Notes: a model not told the origin generated them from the letters alone. A stretch of 64,000 nucleotides of DNA from Pedobacter panaciterrae (GCF_001636695.1 NZ_LGEL01000002.1:34124-98123), one strand, 5' to 3'. Positions 1-7,396 are shown, counted from the stretch's first letter. Made by a program: numbers and translations.

Positions 1-341
1 GCCTGCATTCTTGATTGAAGTTCTAACAGCGAAAAAGGCTTAGCCAGATAATCATCAGCACCAAGATCTAACCCCGTTATCCTGTCCTCAAGATTACCGC
101 GGGCTGTTAAAATAATATAAGCCGCTTCAGGATTGTGTTTTTTTGCTTTTGGCAGCAAGGTCAGTCCGTCTCCATCGGGTAAACCGAGATCTAGCAGAAT
201 AAAATCGTAGCTGTTTATTTCGATTTTCTCTAAGCCTTGTGCTACAGTATGTGCCAGGTCGCACAGGTAAAATGCCTTCTTTAGAAATGTTTCCATTTCG
301 TAGGCAAGCGTTTTTTCATCTTCAACTATGAGCACTTTCAT
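1..341 (-). CDS. OmpR-type response regulator, receiver domain (partial at window edge)
   Basis: Starting at the ATG complementary to 339-341, the minus strand reads MKVLIVEDEKTLAYEMETFL and stays open to base 1, giving 113 codons of a CheY-like receiver domain. Acidic-pocket residues Glu7-Asp8-Glu9, the phospho-acceptor Asp51 (in LLDLGLPDGDG), Thr79 and Lys101 (in LAKPF) are all present. The family normally continues with a winged-helix DNA-binding domain, which lies outside the window. The ATG is 11 bases downstream of the stop of the small secreted-protein gene at 353-640, so the two are probably co-transcribed. Tandem ATGAAA boxes in the divergent promoter (750-814) have the 11-base period usual for OmpR/PhoB regulators, so autoregulation is plausible. 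A partner histidine kinase would be expected further left; that is inference. Confidence 0.93.
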   Translation of the reverse strand, partial: MKVLIVEDEKTLAYEMETFLKKAFYLCDLAHTVAQGLEKIEINSYDFILLDLGLPDGDGLTLLPKAKKHNPEAAYIILTARGNLEDRITGLDLGADDYLAKPFSLLELQSRMQ

Positions 342-352
342 TTTTGTATCGG

Positions 353-640
353 CTAACCCCTTCTACCCTTTGAACGGGATGGTTTTTCTTTTTCTTTGCT
401 TTCTTTTTTTACAGGCTCAGGTTTTGACTGCTTTCTGGATTTGGGCACTTCCTTAACTTCCTGTTTTTCCTTTTTGGATCTGTCGTCCTGCTTTTTATCA
501 CGGGACTTATCTCTTTGCTGAGACTCAAATGATGATGCTTTTAATGGGTTCGACACCGCGGGCAGTACTAATAAACTGAGCGTTATTGAGGCAATTAAAA
601 AGCGTTTAACTAATGTATGTGGGTATAAAGAAATCCTCAT
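353..640 (-). CDS. small secreted Lys/Glu-rich protein, function unknown
   Basis: Ninety-five residues. An N-terminal signal peptide (about residues 1-36, hydrophobic core FLIASITLSLLVLPAV) is followed by a low-complexity tail dominated by Lys, Glu, Arg, Ser and Asp (about residues 37-95) with no recognisable domain. The mature part is very basic and probably disordered. The gene is the first of a likely two-gene transcript with the response regulator 11 bases downstream, and its leader contains a strong hairpin (659-680). Short charged periplasmic proteins encoded next to two-component systems are sometimes accessory sensors or metal/envelope-stress proteins, but nothing in the sequence proves this. 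I do not recognise a named family. The continuous frame, signal peptide and tight spacing argue for a real gene. Confidence 0.7.
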   Translation of the reverse strand: MRISLYPHTLVKRFLIASITLSLLVLPAVSNPLKASSFESQQRDKSRDKKQDDRSKKEKQEVKEVPKSRKQSKPEPVKKESKEKEKPSRSKGRRG

Positions 641-658
641 CTTGTAAATATAAAGAAA

Positions 659-680
659 GTTTGCCTCTTTCGAGGCAAAC
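659..680 (-). promoter_or_regulatory. leader hairpin with GAAA loop and U-rich tail (attenuator-like)
   Basis: A perfect 9-base-pair inverted repeat, GTTTGCCTC (659-667) and GAGGCAAAC (672-680), lies 18 bases before the ATG at 640. Read on the transcribed minus strand the loop is GAAA, a stable GNRA tetraloop, and the stem is followed by TTTCTTTATATTT. This has the form of an intrinsic terminator placed inside the leader of the secreted-protein/response-regulator transcript, so attenuation is possible. It could instead protect the 5' end or restrain translation. Confidence 0.55.
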
Positions 681-749
681 GATCTACCCTCCTAAAACAT
701 ATTCATGTTCATCTGCGCCACTCAATATCTATAACAAAGATGATTACCC

Positions 750-814
750 AACATGAAATTAAGATGAAATTTAAAAAGAAAAATAATTTCTGAATTTCAT
801 GTTGTTTTCATCTT
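750..814. promoter_or_regulatory. divergent regulatory region with tandem ATGAAA boxes in inverted array
   Basis: Between the divergent genes at 640 and 887 there is an 11-base inverted repeat, AACATGAAATT (750-760) and AATTTCATGTT (793-803). Each arm is followed by a second half-site on the outer or inner side: AAGATGAAA at 761-769 and TTTCATCTT at 806-814. Within each arm the ATGAAA cores are 11 bases apart, one helical turn, the spacing used by OmpR/PhoB-family regulators. The adjacent response regulator is the obvious candidate ligand. No exact TAnnTTTG box was found nearby; TAGAGATTTG at 820-829 is only similar. Confidence 0.5.
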
Positions 815-886
815 CGGTTTAGAGATTTGAATCATTGAAACACACAAATGAAACTATTAAGAACACACAATTAAAAACACATTACC

Positions 887-1408
887 ATGAAAAAGCTAAT
901 ATTTTTGACATTACTTGGAGCTATAGCATTTTTACCGAACAAGTCAAACGCTCAGGTTAGCCTTAGCGTAAACATTGGATCGCAACCGGCATGGGGGCCT
1001 TCAGGTTATGAGCGTGCTGATTACTATTATATGCCTGACATAGATAGTTATTACAATGTACCTAGCAGACAGTTTATTTACCTTAGCAATGGTAACTGGG
1101 TTTTCTCTGCAGGCCTGCCTCCAAGATATAGAAACTATGATTTATATCATGGATATAAAGTTGTGATCAATTCACCTGAACCATATCGTTATTATAGCGA
1201 TCACAGGGTAAGATATGCCAGATACAGATCATATCGCTCTCAACCGGTTATCCGCTACAGTCGCCCGGTACGTTATATAGATAGAGGTAGAGGTTACGAC
1301 AGACATGATTCTTACAAGTATAAAAAACATGACAATGGACGTGGCCATGGACGTGATCATGATCGCGGTGGCAACCGTGGAAATGGTCGTGGACACGGCA
1401 GACATTAA
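887..1408 (+). CDS. secreted Tyr/Arg/His/Gly-rich protein, function unknown
   Basis: The 173-residue product has a clear signal peptide (MKKLIFLTLLGAIAFLPNKSNAQ, cleavage near Ala-Gln at 22-23). A tyrosine-rich middle follows (about residues 40-130, with many Tyr, Arg and Pro), then a basic tail rich in His, Gly, Arg and Asp (about residues 135-173). No catalytic motif is visible. Similar short secreted proteins occur in Pedobacter-like genomes without a known role. The His/Asp-rich tail could bind metal or polyanions; this is inference from composition only. It is divergent from the response-regulator operon and downstream of the boxes at 750-814, so it is a likely target of that regulator. 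The frame overlapping its 3' end on the minus strand (1248-1526) is a shadow. Confidence 0.82.
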   Translation: MKKLIFLTLLGAIAFLPNKSNAQVSLSVNIGSQPAWGPSGYERADYYYMPDIDSYYNVPSRQFIYLSNGNWVFSAGLPPRYRNYDLYHGYKVVINSPEPYRYYSDHRVRYARYRSYRSQPVIRYSRPVRYIDRGRGYDRHDSYKYKKHDNGRGHGRDHDRGGNRGNGRGHGRH

Positions 1409-1495
1409 GAGGGCGTTGCAAGGGCGTTGGTAGGGCTACAGCCCCATCAAAGCCCTGGCAAGACCTTAGCATCACCTGGTAATATCCCTTAATAA

Positions 1496-2248
1496 TTAAA
1501 ACCTTACCCCAACACTTATAGAACAAGTAAGCATTCGGGTATCCAGGTTATCGCCCTGATCAGATACAAGTCGGTTAAAAACTGGCAGTAGCGTATAACT
1601 AAACCTAAAATCTCCATAAAGATTAACTTTAAAAGGTGTATTGTCGCCTACCTTGATCCCTGCGAGCAAACTGTTGTTAAAATGATTCACATATTTTAAA
1701 GGCAATGTTTCATTTCGGCCCCTGCCACCATCACCATCAATACCATCTTCATACCTTAATTTTGTTTTCGAATTCACAACAATACCCGGTGCCATACCAG
1801 TATAGGCTGATAAAAAGAGCCTGTAAGAACTTGGCTTAAAATTATAACTGATCAGGATCGGGAATTCTACGTAGTCAATATTGTAATTAAAGTTATTATA
1901 GGCTTGCTGTTCCTGCCCATCATCGTCAACAATAACTACATAATTGTTTTTTTCTCTGTAAACCATTCCTCTGGAATTAAAGAGCAGTTCGGCACCAAGT
2001 GTAATTCGTTCGGTTAGTCGCCCATCTGCAGTTAATCCGGCTAGCATAGAGGTACGAACATAGCGGTTAAAATAACTCAGATCCGTTCTTCTTGAATTAG
2101 CCGTAGGCGTTACGTTGCGTGTAAAAAGAGAGCCATTAATGCCCGCTTTAACTCCAAACCTTACCTTTTTCTCAAAATCAGGCTGTTTTTGTGCCTGAGC
2201 ATACAGCCCATAGAAGAGCAGTATGAAAAAACATAAATTAGTTTTCAT
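1496..2248 (-). CDS. outer-membrane beta-barrel protein (PorT-like fold)
   Basis: This is a 250-residue protein with a signal peptide (MKTNLCFFILLFYGLYAQAQ), followed by alternating hydrophobic and polar beta strands and a C-terminal Phe (SISVGVRF) typical of outer-membrane barrels. The opening VRFGVKAGINGSLF and internal AGLTADGRLTERITLGAELL match the Bacteroidota outer-membrane beta-barrel family (OMP_b-brl type). About eight strands fit the length. Family members mostly have no defined substrate. It is a single gene: its 3' end faces the secreted protein at 1408 and its upstream neighbour is 80 bases away. The gap 1409-1495 holds two GGGCGTTG repeats and a short GGGCT-AGCCC inverted repeat, perhaps a weak bidirectional terminator. 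Confidence 0.85.
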   Translation of the reverse strand: MKTNLCFFILLFYGLYAQAQKQPDFEKKVRFGVKAGINGSLFTRNVTPTANSRRTDLSYFNRYVRTSMLAGLTADGRLTERITLGAELLFNSRGMVYREKNNYVVIVDDDGQEQQAYNNFNYNIDYVEFPILISYNFKPSSYRLFLSAYTGMAPGIVVNSKTKLRYEDGIDGDGGRGRNETLPLKYVNHFNNSLLAGIKVGDNTPFKVNLYGDFRFSYTLLPVFNRLVSDQGDNLDTRMLTCSISVGVRF

Positions 2249-2328
2249 AGCGTGTTTTATTTGTGTGTACTCTAATTTATGAAATATAATCTGTTACTTG
2301 TCGTAACATTTTGAATGATAAATATTTA

Positions 2329-2679
2329 CTATTCCATCTCCTGAAGTTCTTCAGGGCGGATTTTACGTTCCGGACGGTAGCCGATCAAAGCAAGGTTGAT
2401 CTCGTCCTGTTTATTGGGATTAATTAAGCGCGAACAGTAGGAATCGCCATTTTCATAACAAAAGCTAATTACGACGCGTTCTTTAGGATAGTCTATTTCA
2501 GGTAATGTCCCTAATACCTCGTAAAGGCTGTTAAGTGCTTCAGGAACATTATCCGTTTCAGGTAAAACAAACAGAATTTCATCTCTTTTAGTATCAAAAT
2601 AGCTAATTGAGCGCCAATTGCGGCCAAGATAATGTGCTTTTAGATTTACTAAAAGTTCTGATTTATAAGGGTGGTTCAT
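2329..2679 (-). CDS. conserved hypothetical protein, 116 residues
   Basis: This is a soluble, acidic/mixed-charge protein with no signal peptide or membrane segment. It begins MNHPYKSELLVNLKAHYLGR and ends in an acidic helix (EELQEME). Predicted alternating strands and helices suggest one small globular domain. I recognise no family motif. It is separated from the encapsulin cargo gene upstream by 96 bases that contain a strong terminator-like hairpin (2732-2762), so it is probably expressed independently. Base composition resembles its neighbours. Co-operonic expression with the encapsulin locus by read-through cannot be excluded. Confidence 0.72.
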   Translation of the reverse strand: MNHPYKSELLVNLKAHYLGRNWRSISYFDTKRDEILFVLPETDNVPEALNSLYEVLGTLPEIDYPKERVVISFCYENGDSYCSRLINPNKQDEINLALIGYRPERKIRPEELQEME

Positions 2680-2731
2680 TTAATAGTTTGCTTGCTCCGG
2701 CTAATATAGCAGTTTTGGCTTAATAATAGTT

Positions 2732-2762
2732 GAGACTGGTGTACTTTCTATACACCAGTCTC
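2732..2762 (-). terminator. terminator-like hairpin after the encapsulin/desulfurase operon
   Basis: A perfect 12-base-pair inverted repeat: GAGACTGGTGTA at 2732-2743 and TACACCAGTCTC at 2751-2762, with a 7-base loop. It sits 13 bases beyond the stop of the cysteine desulfurase gene on the minus strand. The following minus-strand bases (AACTATTATTAAG) are AT-rich but lack a long T run. Confidence 0.65.
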
Positions 2763-2775
2763 AGTCGGAGATCTC

Positions 2776-4458
2776 CTATCTTACACGAAGTTGATTTCCG
2801 CTTTTCAAACTGCTAATTGTATCAGCTAGTTTATCAATCTCTGCACAAGTGTTATAGAATGCCAGAGAGGGTCTGACAGTTGCCTCCAGTCCAAATCTTC
2901 TCAATATGGGTTGAGCACAATGATGACCAGATCTTACTGCTATACCTTCTTTACTCAACGCCTCGCCAACCTCAGCAGTTGTAAATCCATTAAGTACAAA
3001 TGAAAGCACGCTGGTTTTATTAGCCGCCGTTCCAATTAAGCGCAAGCCTGGGATTTGTTGCAGCTGCTTTGTAGCGTAGCTTAACAAAAAATGCTCATAG
3101 TTGTAAATGTTATCAATTCCAATCTTTTGAACATAATCTATTGCTGCGCCTAAACCAACTGCATCAGCAATGTTACCTGTCCCTGCTTCAAAAAGTGATG
3201 GTGCCGGGTTAAACTGGGTATGTTCGAACGTTACATCTTTAATCATATTGCCACCGCCCTGATAGGGTTGTGTGCTGTTCAGCAATTCTTCCTTTCCATA
3301 CAATACTCCAATCCCTGTAGGCCCAAAAATCTTATGACCTGAAAACACAAACCAATCTGCATTAAGTGATTGCACATCCGTACGAATGTGAGAAACAGAT
3401 TGCGCGCCATCGGCAAGCACCTTTGCTCCTGCAGCATGAGCCATATCTACAATGGTTTTAGCTGGGGTTACTGTTCCTAATGCATTAGAGACCAATGTAA
3501 AAGAAACCAGTTTTGTTCTTGGATTCAGTAACTTTGCATACTCATCCAGAATAACTTGCCCATCATCATCTACAGGAATAATTCTTAGTTTCAGGTTCTT
3601 CTTTTTGGCTAATAACTGCCAGGGAACTATATTGGCGTGATGTTCCAGATGAGTGATGATGATTTCATCGCCTTCCTGAAGATATTGATCGCCCCAGCTA
3701 TCTGCAACCAGGTTTATAGCTTCAGTTGTGCCACGTACAAATACCACTTCATTTGCCGACCGGGCATTGATAAAGTGCTGTATCTTCTGCCTTGCTGCCT
3801 CATAAGCATCGGTAGAACGTGCAGCTAATTCATGTGCAGCACGATGTATGTTGGAATTTTCATGTGTATAAAAATAGCTTAACCTTTCTATTACCTGCCG
3901 TGGCTTTTGGGTGGTTGCCGCATTGTCCAGCCAAACCAAAGGTTTTCCGTTTACATACTCTGAGAGAATTGGGAAATCGTTCCTAACAATGTTAACATTA
4001 AATGCAGGGTAAGATTGGCCGGTTATTTCCCGATAATCTCCTTTAATAAACTTTTCTGGCGAAGAGAAATAATAGGAATGCTCTCCCAAAACTGCCGATG
4101 GTGTAAATGGCAACTGAGAAGATGGGCTGTAAACATTAACAGCGGCCAGGGCTTTGCTTAATTCTTTCTCAAAAGGTCTATCGTTTTCAAATGGCAGAGC
4201 ATTTACGGATTTAACACCCAGTGAAATTCCTCCGCTTCCATGTGTAGAGGCAGGTACATGCCCTAAACCAAGGTTATTTGCATCAGGCAAACTCGTTTGT
4301 GGGTCCAGCAGATCGACAGAATTCCCTTCATTAATTGCTGAGGGTAAAATCTGGGGTTTATCCAAGGTTCCGGGTACTGAGAAAAAAAGTTCATTTGCCA
4401 GTTTCTCTAAGAGATGTACATCTGGCAGTCCATTAGGACCATTAACTGTACCACTCAT
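2776..4458 (-). CDS. cysteine desulfurase, family 2A encapsulin cargo
   Basis: The 560-residue protein has two parts. Residues 1-155 are low-complexity and Pro/Ser/Asn-rich, opening with GLPDVHLLEKLANELFF, the conserved motif of the disordered targeting domain on family 2A encapsulin cargo. Residues 156-560 are a SufS-type (class II) pyridoxal-phosphate cysteine desulfurase, which takes sulfur from L-cysteine to give alanine and an enzyme persulfide. Key residues are visible: PLP lysine Lys376 in SGHK and catalytic Cys514 in RSGHHCAQP. A SufS without the extension is about 405 residues, so the extra length is the targeting domain. The gene begins 3 bases after the shell gene stop, implying translational coupling. 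In characterised homologues the shell encloses the desulfurase and stores elemental sulfur; that role is inferred here. No IscU/SufE-like partner lies nearby. Confidence 0.95.
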   Translation of the reverse strand: MSGTVNGPNGLPDVHLLEKLANELFFSVPGTLDKPQILPSAINEGNSVDLLDPQTSLPDANNLGLGHVPASTHGSGGISLGVKSVNALPFENDRPFEKELSKALAAVNVYSPSSQLPFTPSAVLGEHSYYFSSPEKFIKGDYREITGQSYPAFNVNIVRNDFPILSEYVNGKPLVWLDNAATTQKPRQVIERLSYFYTHENSNIHRAAHELAARSTDAYEAARQKIQHFINARSANEVVFVRGTTEAINLVADSWGDQYLQEGDEIIITHLEHHANIVPWQLLAKKKNLKLRIIPVDDDGQVILDEYAKLLNPRTKLVSFTLVSNALGTVTPAKTIVDMAHAAGAKVLADGAQSVSHIRTDVQSLNADWFVFSGHKIFGPTGIGVLYGKEELLNSTQPYQGGGNMIKDVTFEHTQFNPAPSLFEAGTGNIADAVGLGAAIDYVQKIGIDNIYNYEHFLLSYATKQLQQIPGLRLIGTAANKTSVLSFVLNGFTTAEVGEALSKEGIAVRSGHHCAQPILRRFGLEATVRPSLAFYNTCAEIDKLADTISSLKSGNQLRVR

Positions 4459-4461
4459 AAC

Positions 4462-5385
4462 CTAGTATTTATATTCATGATATTTGTTAATTTCAACATC
4501 GTCGAGCACAGCAATAGCATCATCTACCAAAACTGCCAGAGAACAGTAAAGAGATACCAGATATGAAGCAATGGCTTTTTCATTGATCCCCATAAAGCGT
4601 ACTGATAAACCTGGAGATTGTTCTCCGGGAAGATCTGGCTGATATAAACCAACTACCCCCTGGCGACTTTCCCCTGTCCTGATGAGCAATATTTTACTTT
4701 TGTTATTTTCTATGGGTACTTTATCGGAAGGGATTAAAGGAATTCCTCTCCAGGTGATGAACTGAGAACCGAACAAAGAAACCGTTGGCGGTGGTACTCC
4801 TCTGCGCGTACACTCTCTGCCAAAGGCAGCCACGGTTAATGGATGAAGCAGGAAGAATCCCGGCTCTTTCCAGACCTTGGTGATCAACTCGTCCAGATCA
4901 TCGGGTGTTGGTGCACCAGAACGTGTTGAGATACGCTGAGATGGCACTATACTGTGCAACAAACCATATTCTTTATTATTGATCAGCTCGCTTTCCTGAC
5001 GTTCCTTGATTGCTTCAATGGTAAGGCGTAATTGCTCACTGATTTGGTTATAAGGTTTGCTGTACAGATCAGAAACCCTGGTATGTACATCAAGTACGGT
5101 ATTTACTGCGCTAAGTAAATACTCACGTGGCTGTGCTACATAATCTACAAATGTGTTAGGTAATACCCGTTCGTCTCTGTTAGAGCAATCTACATCTACT
5201 GATTCACCTTCTTTTACTTTGTTTACTCTGTAAATTCCTGATTCTACAGGGGTCCAGCTCAAAAGATGGGGCAACCATCTTGGGGTGATAAATGATGCCT
5301 GTGGCACGGTACGCGTTGCAATAGCCAGGGGCCTTGCAGCAACATCACTTAATGCGGTTTGTGTTGAGTTTAATTTTTCAGCCAT
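4462..5385 (-). CDS. family 2A encapsulin shell protein (SrpI-like)
   Basis: This is a 307-residue HK97-fold nanocompartment shell protein. The N-terminal arm (about residues 1-45) ends in the signature PQASFITPRWLPHLLSWTPV, close to SrpI of cyanobacteria, followed by ESGIYRVNKVKEGE. Later segments typical of the family include EPGFFLLHPLTVAAFGRECTRRG and the acidic C-terminal helix. Family 2A shells assemble from 60 copies and are cytoplasmic. The length matches the family and no cyclic-nucleotide-binding insert (family 2B) is present. Downstream, 3 bases away, is the desulfurase cargo; upstream, 30 bases away, is a superoxide dismutase. A perfect palindrome, TAATAGATCTATTA (5405-5418), occupies that upstream gap and overlaps the dismutase stop; its role is unknown. 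Sulfur-starvation induction is known for SrpI in Synechococcus; no such signal is identifiable here. Confidence 0.95.
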   Translation of the reverse strand: MAEKLNSTQTALSDVAARPLAIATRTVPQASFITPRWLPHLLSWTPVESGIYRVNKVKEGESVDVDCSNRDERVLPNTFVDYVAQPREYLLSAVNTVLDVHTRVSDLYSKPYNQISEQLRLTIEAIKERQESELINNKEYGLLHSIVPSQRISTRSGAPTPDDLDELITKVWKEPGFFLLHPLTVAAFGRECTRRGVPPPTVSLFGSQFITWRGIPLIPSDKVPIENNKSKILLIRTGESRQGVVGLYQPDLPGEQSPGLSVRFMGINEKAIASYLVSLYCSLAVLVDDAIAVLDDVEINKYHEYKY

Positions 5386-5415
5386 GATTTGTTTAATTAT
5401 ATATTAATAGATCTA

Positions 5416-6135
5416 TTAGATTAACCTTGAAGCCACTTTATCCCAATTCACTATATTCCAGAAACTGGATATGTAGTCGGCCCGTTTGTTTTGATATTTC
5501 AGATAGTATGCATGCTCCCAAACATCCAGAGCTAAAAGTGGTGTTCCTTTAATTTCTGCATTGTCGAATAAGGGATTGTCCTGATTTGCAGTTGAAGTGA
5601 TCTTTAAGGTTCCTCTGTCATTTATCAACCAAGCCCAGCCAGAACCAAAACGTGCTGCTGCAGCTTGAGAAAATTGTTCTTTAAACTTATCTGCAGATCC
5701 AAAAGCAGTATCAATGGCTTCTTTAATTTTCCCTTGCGGACCGGCAGATACACCAGGTTTTAAGGATTCAAAAAAGAAGTTGTGGTTCCAGGCTCCACCT
5801 CCATTATTACGGGCTTTTGCAGATAGCTTTGACGCATTATCAAAGAAATCTTTAACAGAGGTAAAAGTTATTTTTTCTGCGACTATAGCATCGTTTACAT
5901 TTTTGATATATGCTGCATGGTGCTTAGTATAATGAATCTCTGTAGTTAGTGCATCTATATAAGGTTCAAATGCATTATATGGGTAACCTAACGGGACCTG
6001 GGTAAATTTTAAAGGAGCTTGTGATGCAAGAGCATCCGTTACATTAAGAATTAACGGGGTGCCAATAACAATCCCAATCGATGCTTTAAGAGAGTTTTGA
6101 AGAAAATTTCTGCGACTATTTGTTTTCATAACCAA
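5416..6135 (-). CDS. Fe/Mn superoxide dismutase with Tat-type signal
   Basis: The 239-residue enzyme is an iron/manganese superoxide dismutase (2 superoxide to peroxide and oxygen). All four metal ligands are present: His68 (EIHYTKHH), His118 (WNHNFF), Asp204 and His208 (LDVWEHAYY). GGGAWNH plus NQDNPL resembles the manganese-type arrangement, though cambialistic use is common in Bacteroidota. Unlike cytoplasmic members, it starts with a twin-arginine-like leader, SRRNFLQ at residues 7-13 and a hydrophobic stretch (SIGIVIGTPLIL), so it is probably exported folded to the periplasm. It is first in a probable operon with the encapsulin shell (30-base gap) and desulfurase. If exported, it would not sit inside the shell; the link may be shared redox or sulfur-stress regulation. 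An initiator at residue 3 (Met) would also fit. Confidence 0.93.
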   Translation of the reverse strand: MVMKTNSRRNFLQNSLKASIGIVIGTPLILNVTDALASQAPLKFTQVPLGYPYNAFEPYIDALTTEIHYTKHHAAYIKNVNDAIVAEKITFTSVKDFFDNASKLSAKARNNGGGAWNHNFFFESLKPGVSAGPQGKIKEAIDTAFGSADKFKEQFSQAAAARFGSGWAWLINDRGTLKITSTANQDNPLFDNAEIKGTPLLALDVWEHAYYLKYQNKRADYISSFWNIVNWDKVASRLI

Positions 6136-6155
6136 TTTGTTTTTTCTAAATATAT

Positions 6156-6171
6156 AATTAATATATTAATT
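6156..6171. promoter_or_regulatory. AT-rich perfect palindrome upstream of the dismutase/encapsulin operon
   Basis: AATTAATATATTAATT is a perfect 16-base palindrome centred about 28 bases upstream of the dismutase ATG. A second, shorter inverted repeat, TCTAC-N7-GTAGA (6171-6187), abuts it. This is the expected position for an operator controlling the dismutase-encapsulin-desulfurase transcript, but AT-rich palindromes also arise by chance. I cannot name the binding protein. Confidence 0.35.
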
Positions 6172-6277
6172 CTACAGAACTAGTAGATTATTTAACAAAA
6201 TAGTCATAACTTTAGCCAGAATCATATACAATTTCAAGTCTGATTTTGTTTACTCATCTGAGTTTTGTTTAAATTTT

Positions 6278-6305
6278 AAAAGCCAGGTTGGATGACCTGG
6301 CTTTT
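6278..6305. terminator. intrinsic terminator at the end of the susCD operon
   Basis: The stem AAAAGCCAGG (6278-6287) pairs with CCTGGCTTTT (6296-6305) around an 8-base loop. The flanks are T-rich on one strand and A-rich on the other, so it can end transcription leftwards from the glycan-binding lipoprotein gene (stop at 6333). It separates the mannan locus from the encapsulin operon. Confidence 0.8.
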
Positions 6306-6332
6306 AAATTAATATGGGTTTAAAGTGTGTGT

Positions 6333-7394
6333 TTATTTTACAAAGATCACATCGTCAAAGTAAAAGACTTCATCTTGTTTTTCAGGCCCCTCTATCCAGA
6401 ATCCTAATTGTTTCATTGGCCCCTTTTTCCAAAGCTCAAGTGTTGTCATTGGGATTTTAAAATAGGTCCATACTTTAGCGGGTACTATTATTGGAACACT
6501 TCTATCTGAATTTCCATATCCCCCTGCCCTTGCGTCACCTGTTATATAAAGTGTATAGTCGACCGAGGCCCCTTTAACCCACAACGACAGGTAATTGTAC
6601 TCTGGCATACTAGCTATTCCATTCCAGTTTGCAAAACCATCTGCACTCCAATTACCTTTATTATAGCCTGCTTTAAAGGACTTGGTTCCGCTTTTGGCAA
6701 AATCAGAAGATATTGATGCCGGGCCCCATGATCCGTTTTCAAAGCCATTACCATAATCATCAGTAAAGATTTTATAGGCTTTATCCAGGTTCACAAATAC
6801 CTGATTGGTAGTAATTGGGCCAGTAGAATTGGTAAGTGTAAGTTTTGCAGTGTTTGCCGCTGTGGCGGGCATTTTAACAACCAGCTCTTTTTTAGATTGA
6901 GATACGATGCTGGCCTCGGCTGCAGTGCCATCCAAAGTTATACTGGTTACATCTTGCAGGTTGTTTCCTACAAGCGTAATCTCTGTACCTTCTACAAAGT
7001 TGTAGTTTGATACAGTATTTACCAAAGGTAAGGCAACAACGTTGAAAGGCACTTTTAATTGAGCACCAAGTTTGTTGGTTAAAATAATGTTCTGAGTACC
7101 ACCATTAGCCGTATCCGGAACCCTAAATATCAACGCCCTATCGGTATTTAAAGTAGGATTAAATGATGCAGGAACATCCCCCTTTTCAAACACAACGCTT
7201 ACAATACCTCCAAGGCCACTTCCAGTTAAGGTGAGCACGGTATTTCCGCTGGCCTTTTCGGGGTCTAACTTATCAGCGACAGGATTACGTGATGCTTTAC
7301 TTTCTGACTGTTCTTCTTTTGTACAGCCGGCTATTGTTAATGCTGCTGCCATACATGCCAACAGAAATATCTTTAGATTTTTAATAGTCTTCAT
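6333..7394 (-). CDS. IPT/TIG-domain surface glycan-binding lipoprotein (SGBP-B-like)
   Basis: This is a 353-residue lipoprotein. The lipobox is IAGC with Cys24 as lipid anchor, followed by Asp/Glu/Ser-rich residues consistent with outer-membrane surface export. Two IPT/TIG immunoglobulin-like modules follow (about residues 38-117 and 120-203; GSGLGGIVSVVF and GNNLQDVTSITLDG mark each). A C-terminal beta-sandwich (about 205-353) resembles the glycan-binding domain of SusE/F-positioned proteins. Such proteins hold polysaccharide at the surface beside SusD. The start is 2 bases after the susD stop, so the gene is the third of the susC-susD-sgbp operon. Given two linked GH26 mannanases, beta-mannan is the likely ligand. 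No catalytic residues are expected or seen. Confidence 0.88.
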   Translation of the reverse strand: MKTIKNLKIFLLACMAAALTIAGCTKEEQSESKASRNPVADKLDPEKASGNTVLTLTGSGLGGIVSVVFEKGDVPASFNPTLNTDRALIFRVPDTANGGTQNIILTNKLGAQLKVPFNVVALPLVNTVSNYNFVEGTEITLVGNNLQDVTSITLDGTAAEASIVSQSKKELVVKMPATAANTAKLTLTNSTGPITTNQVFVNLDKAYKIFTDDYGNGFENGSWGPASISSDFAKSGTKSFKAGYNKGNWSADGFANWNGIASMPEYNYLSLWVKGASVDYTLYITGDARAGGYGNSDRSVPIIVPAKVWTYFKIPMTTLELWKKGPMKQLGFWIEGPEKQDEVFYFDDVIFVK

Positions 7395-7396
7395 GT

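Noticed and set aside
1248-1526. 92-codon minus-strand frame
   Set aside because: It overlaps the 3' end of the secreted His/Arg-rich gene and mirrors its repeats; no start context or independent support.
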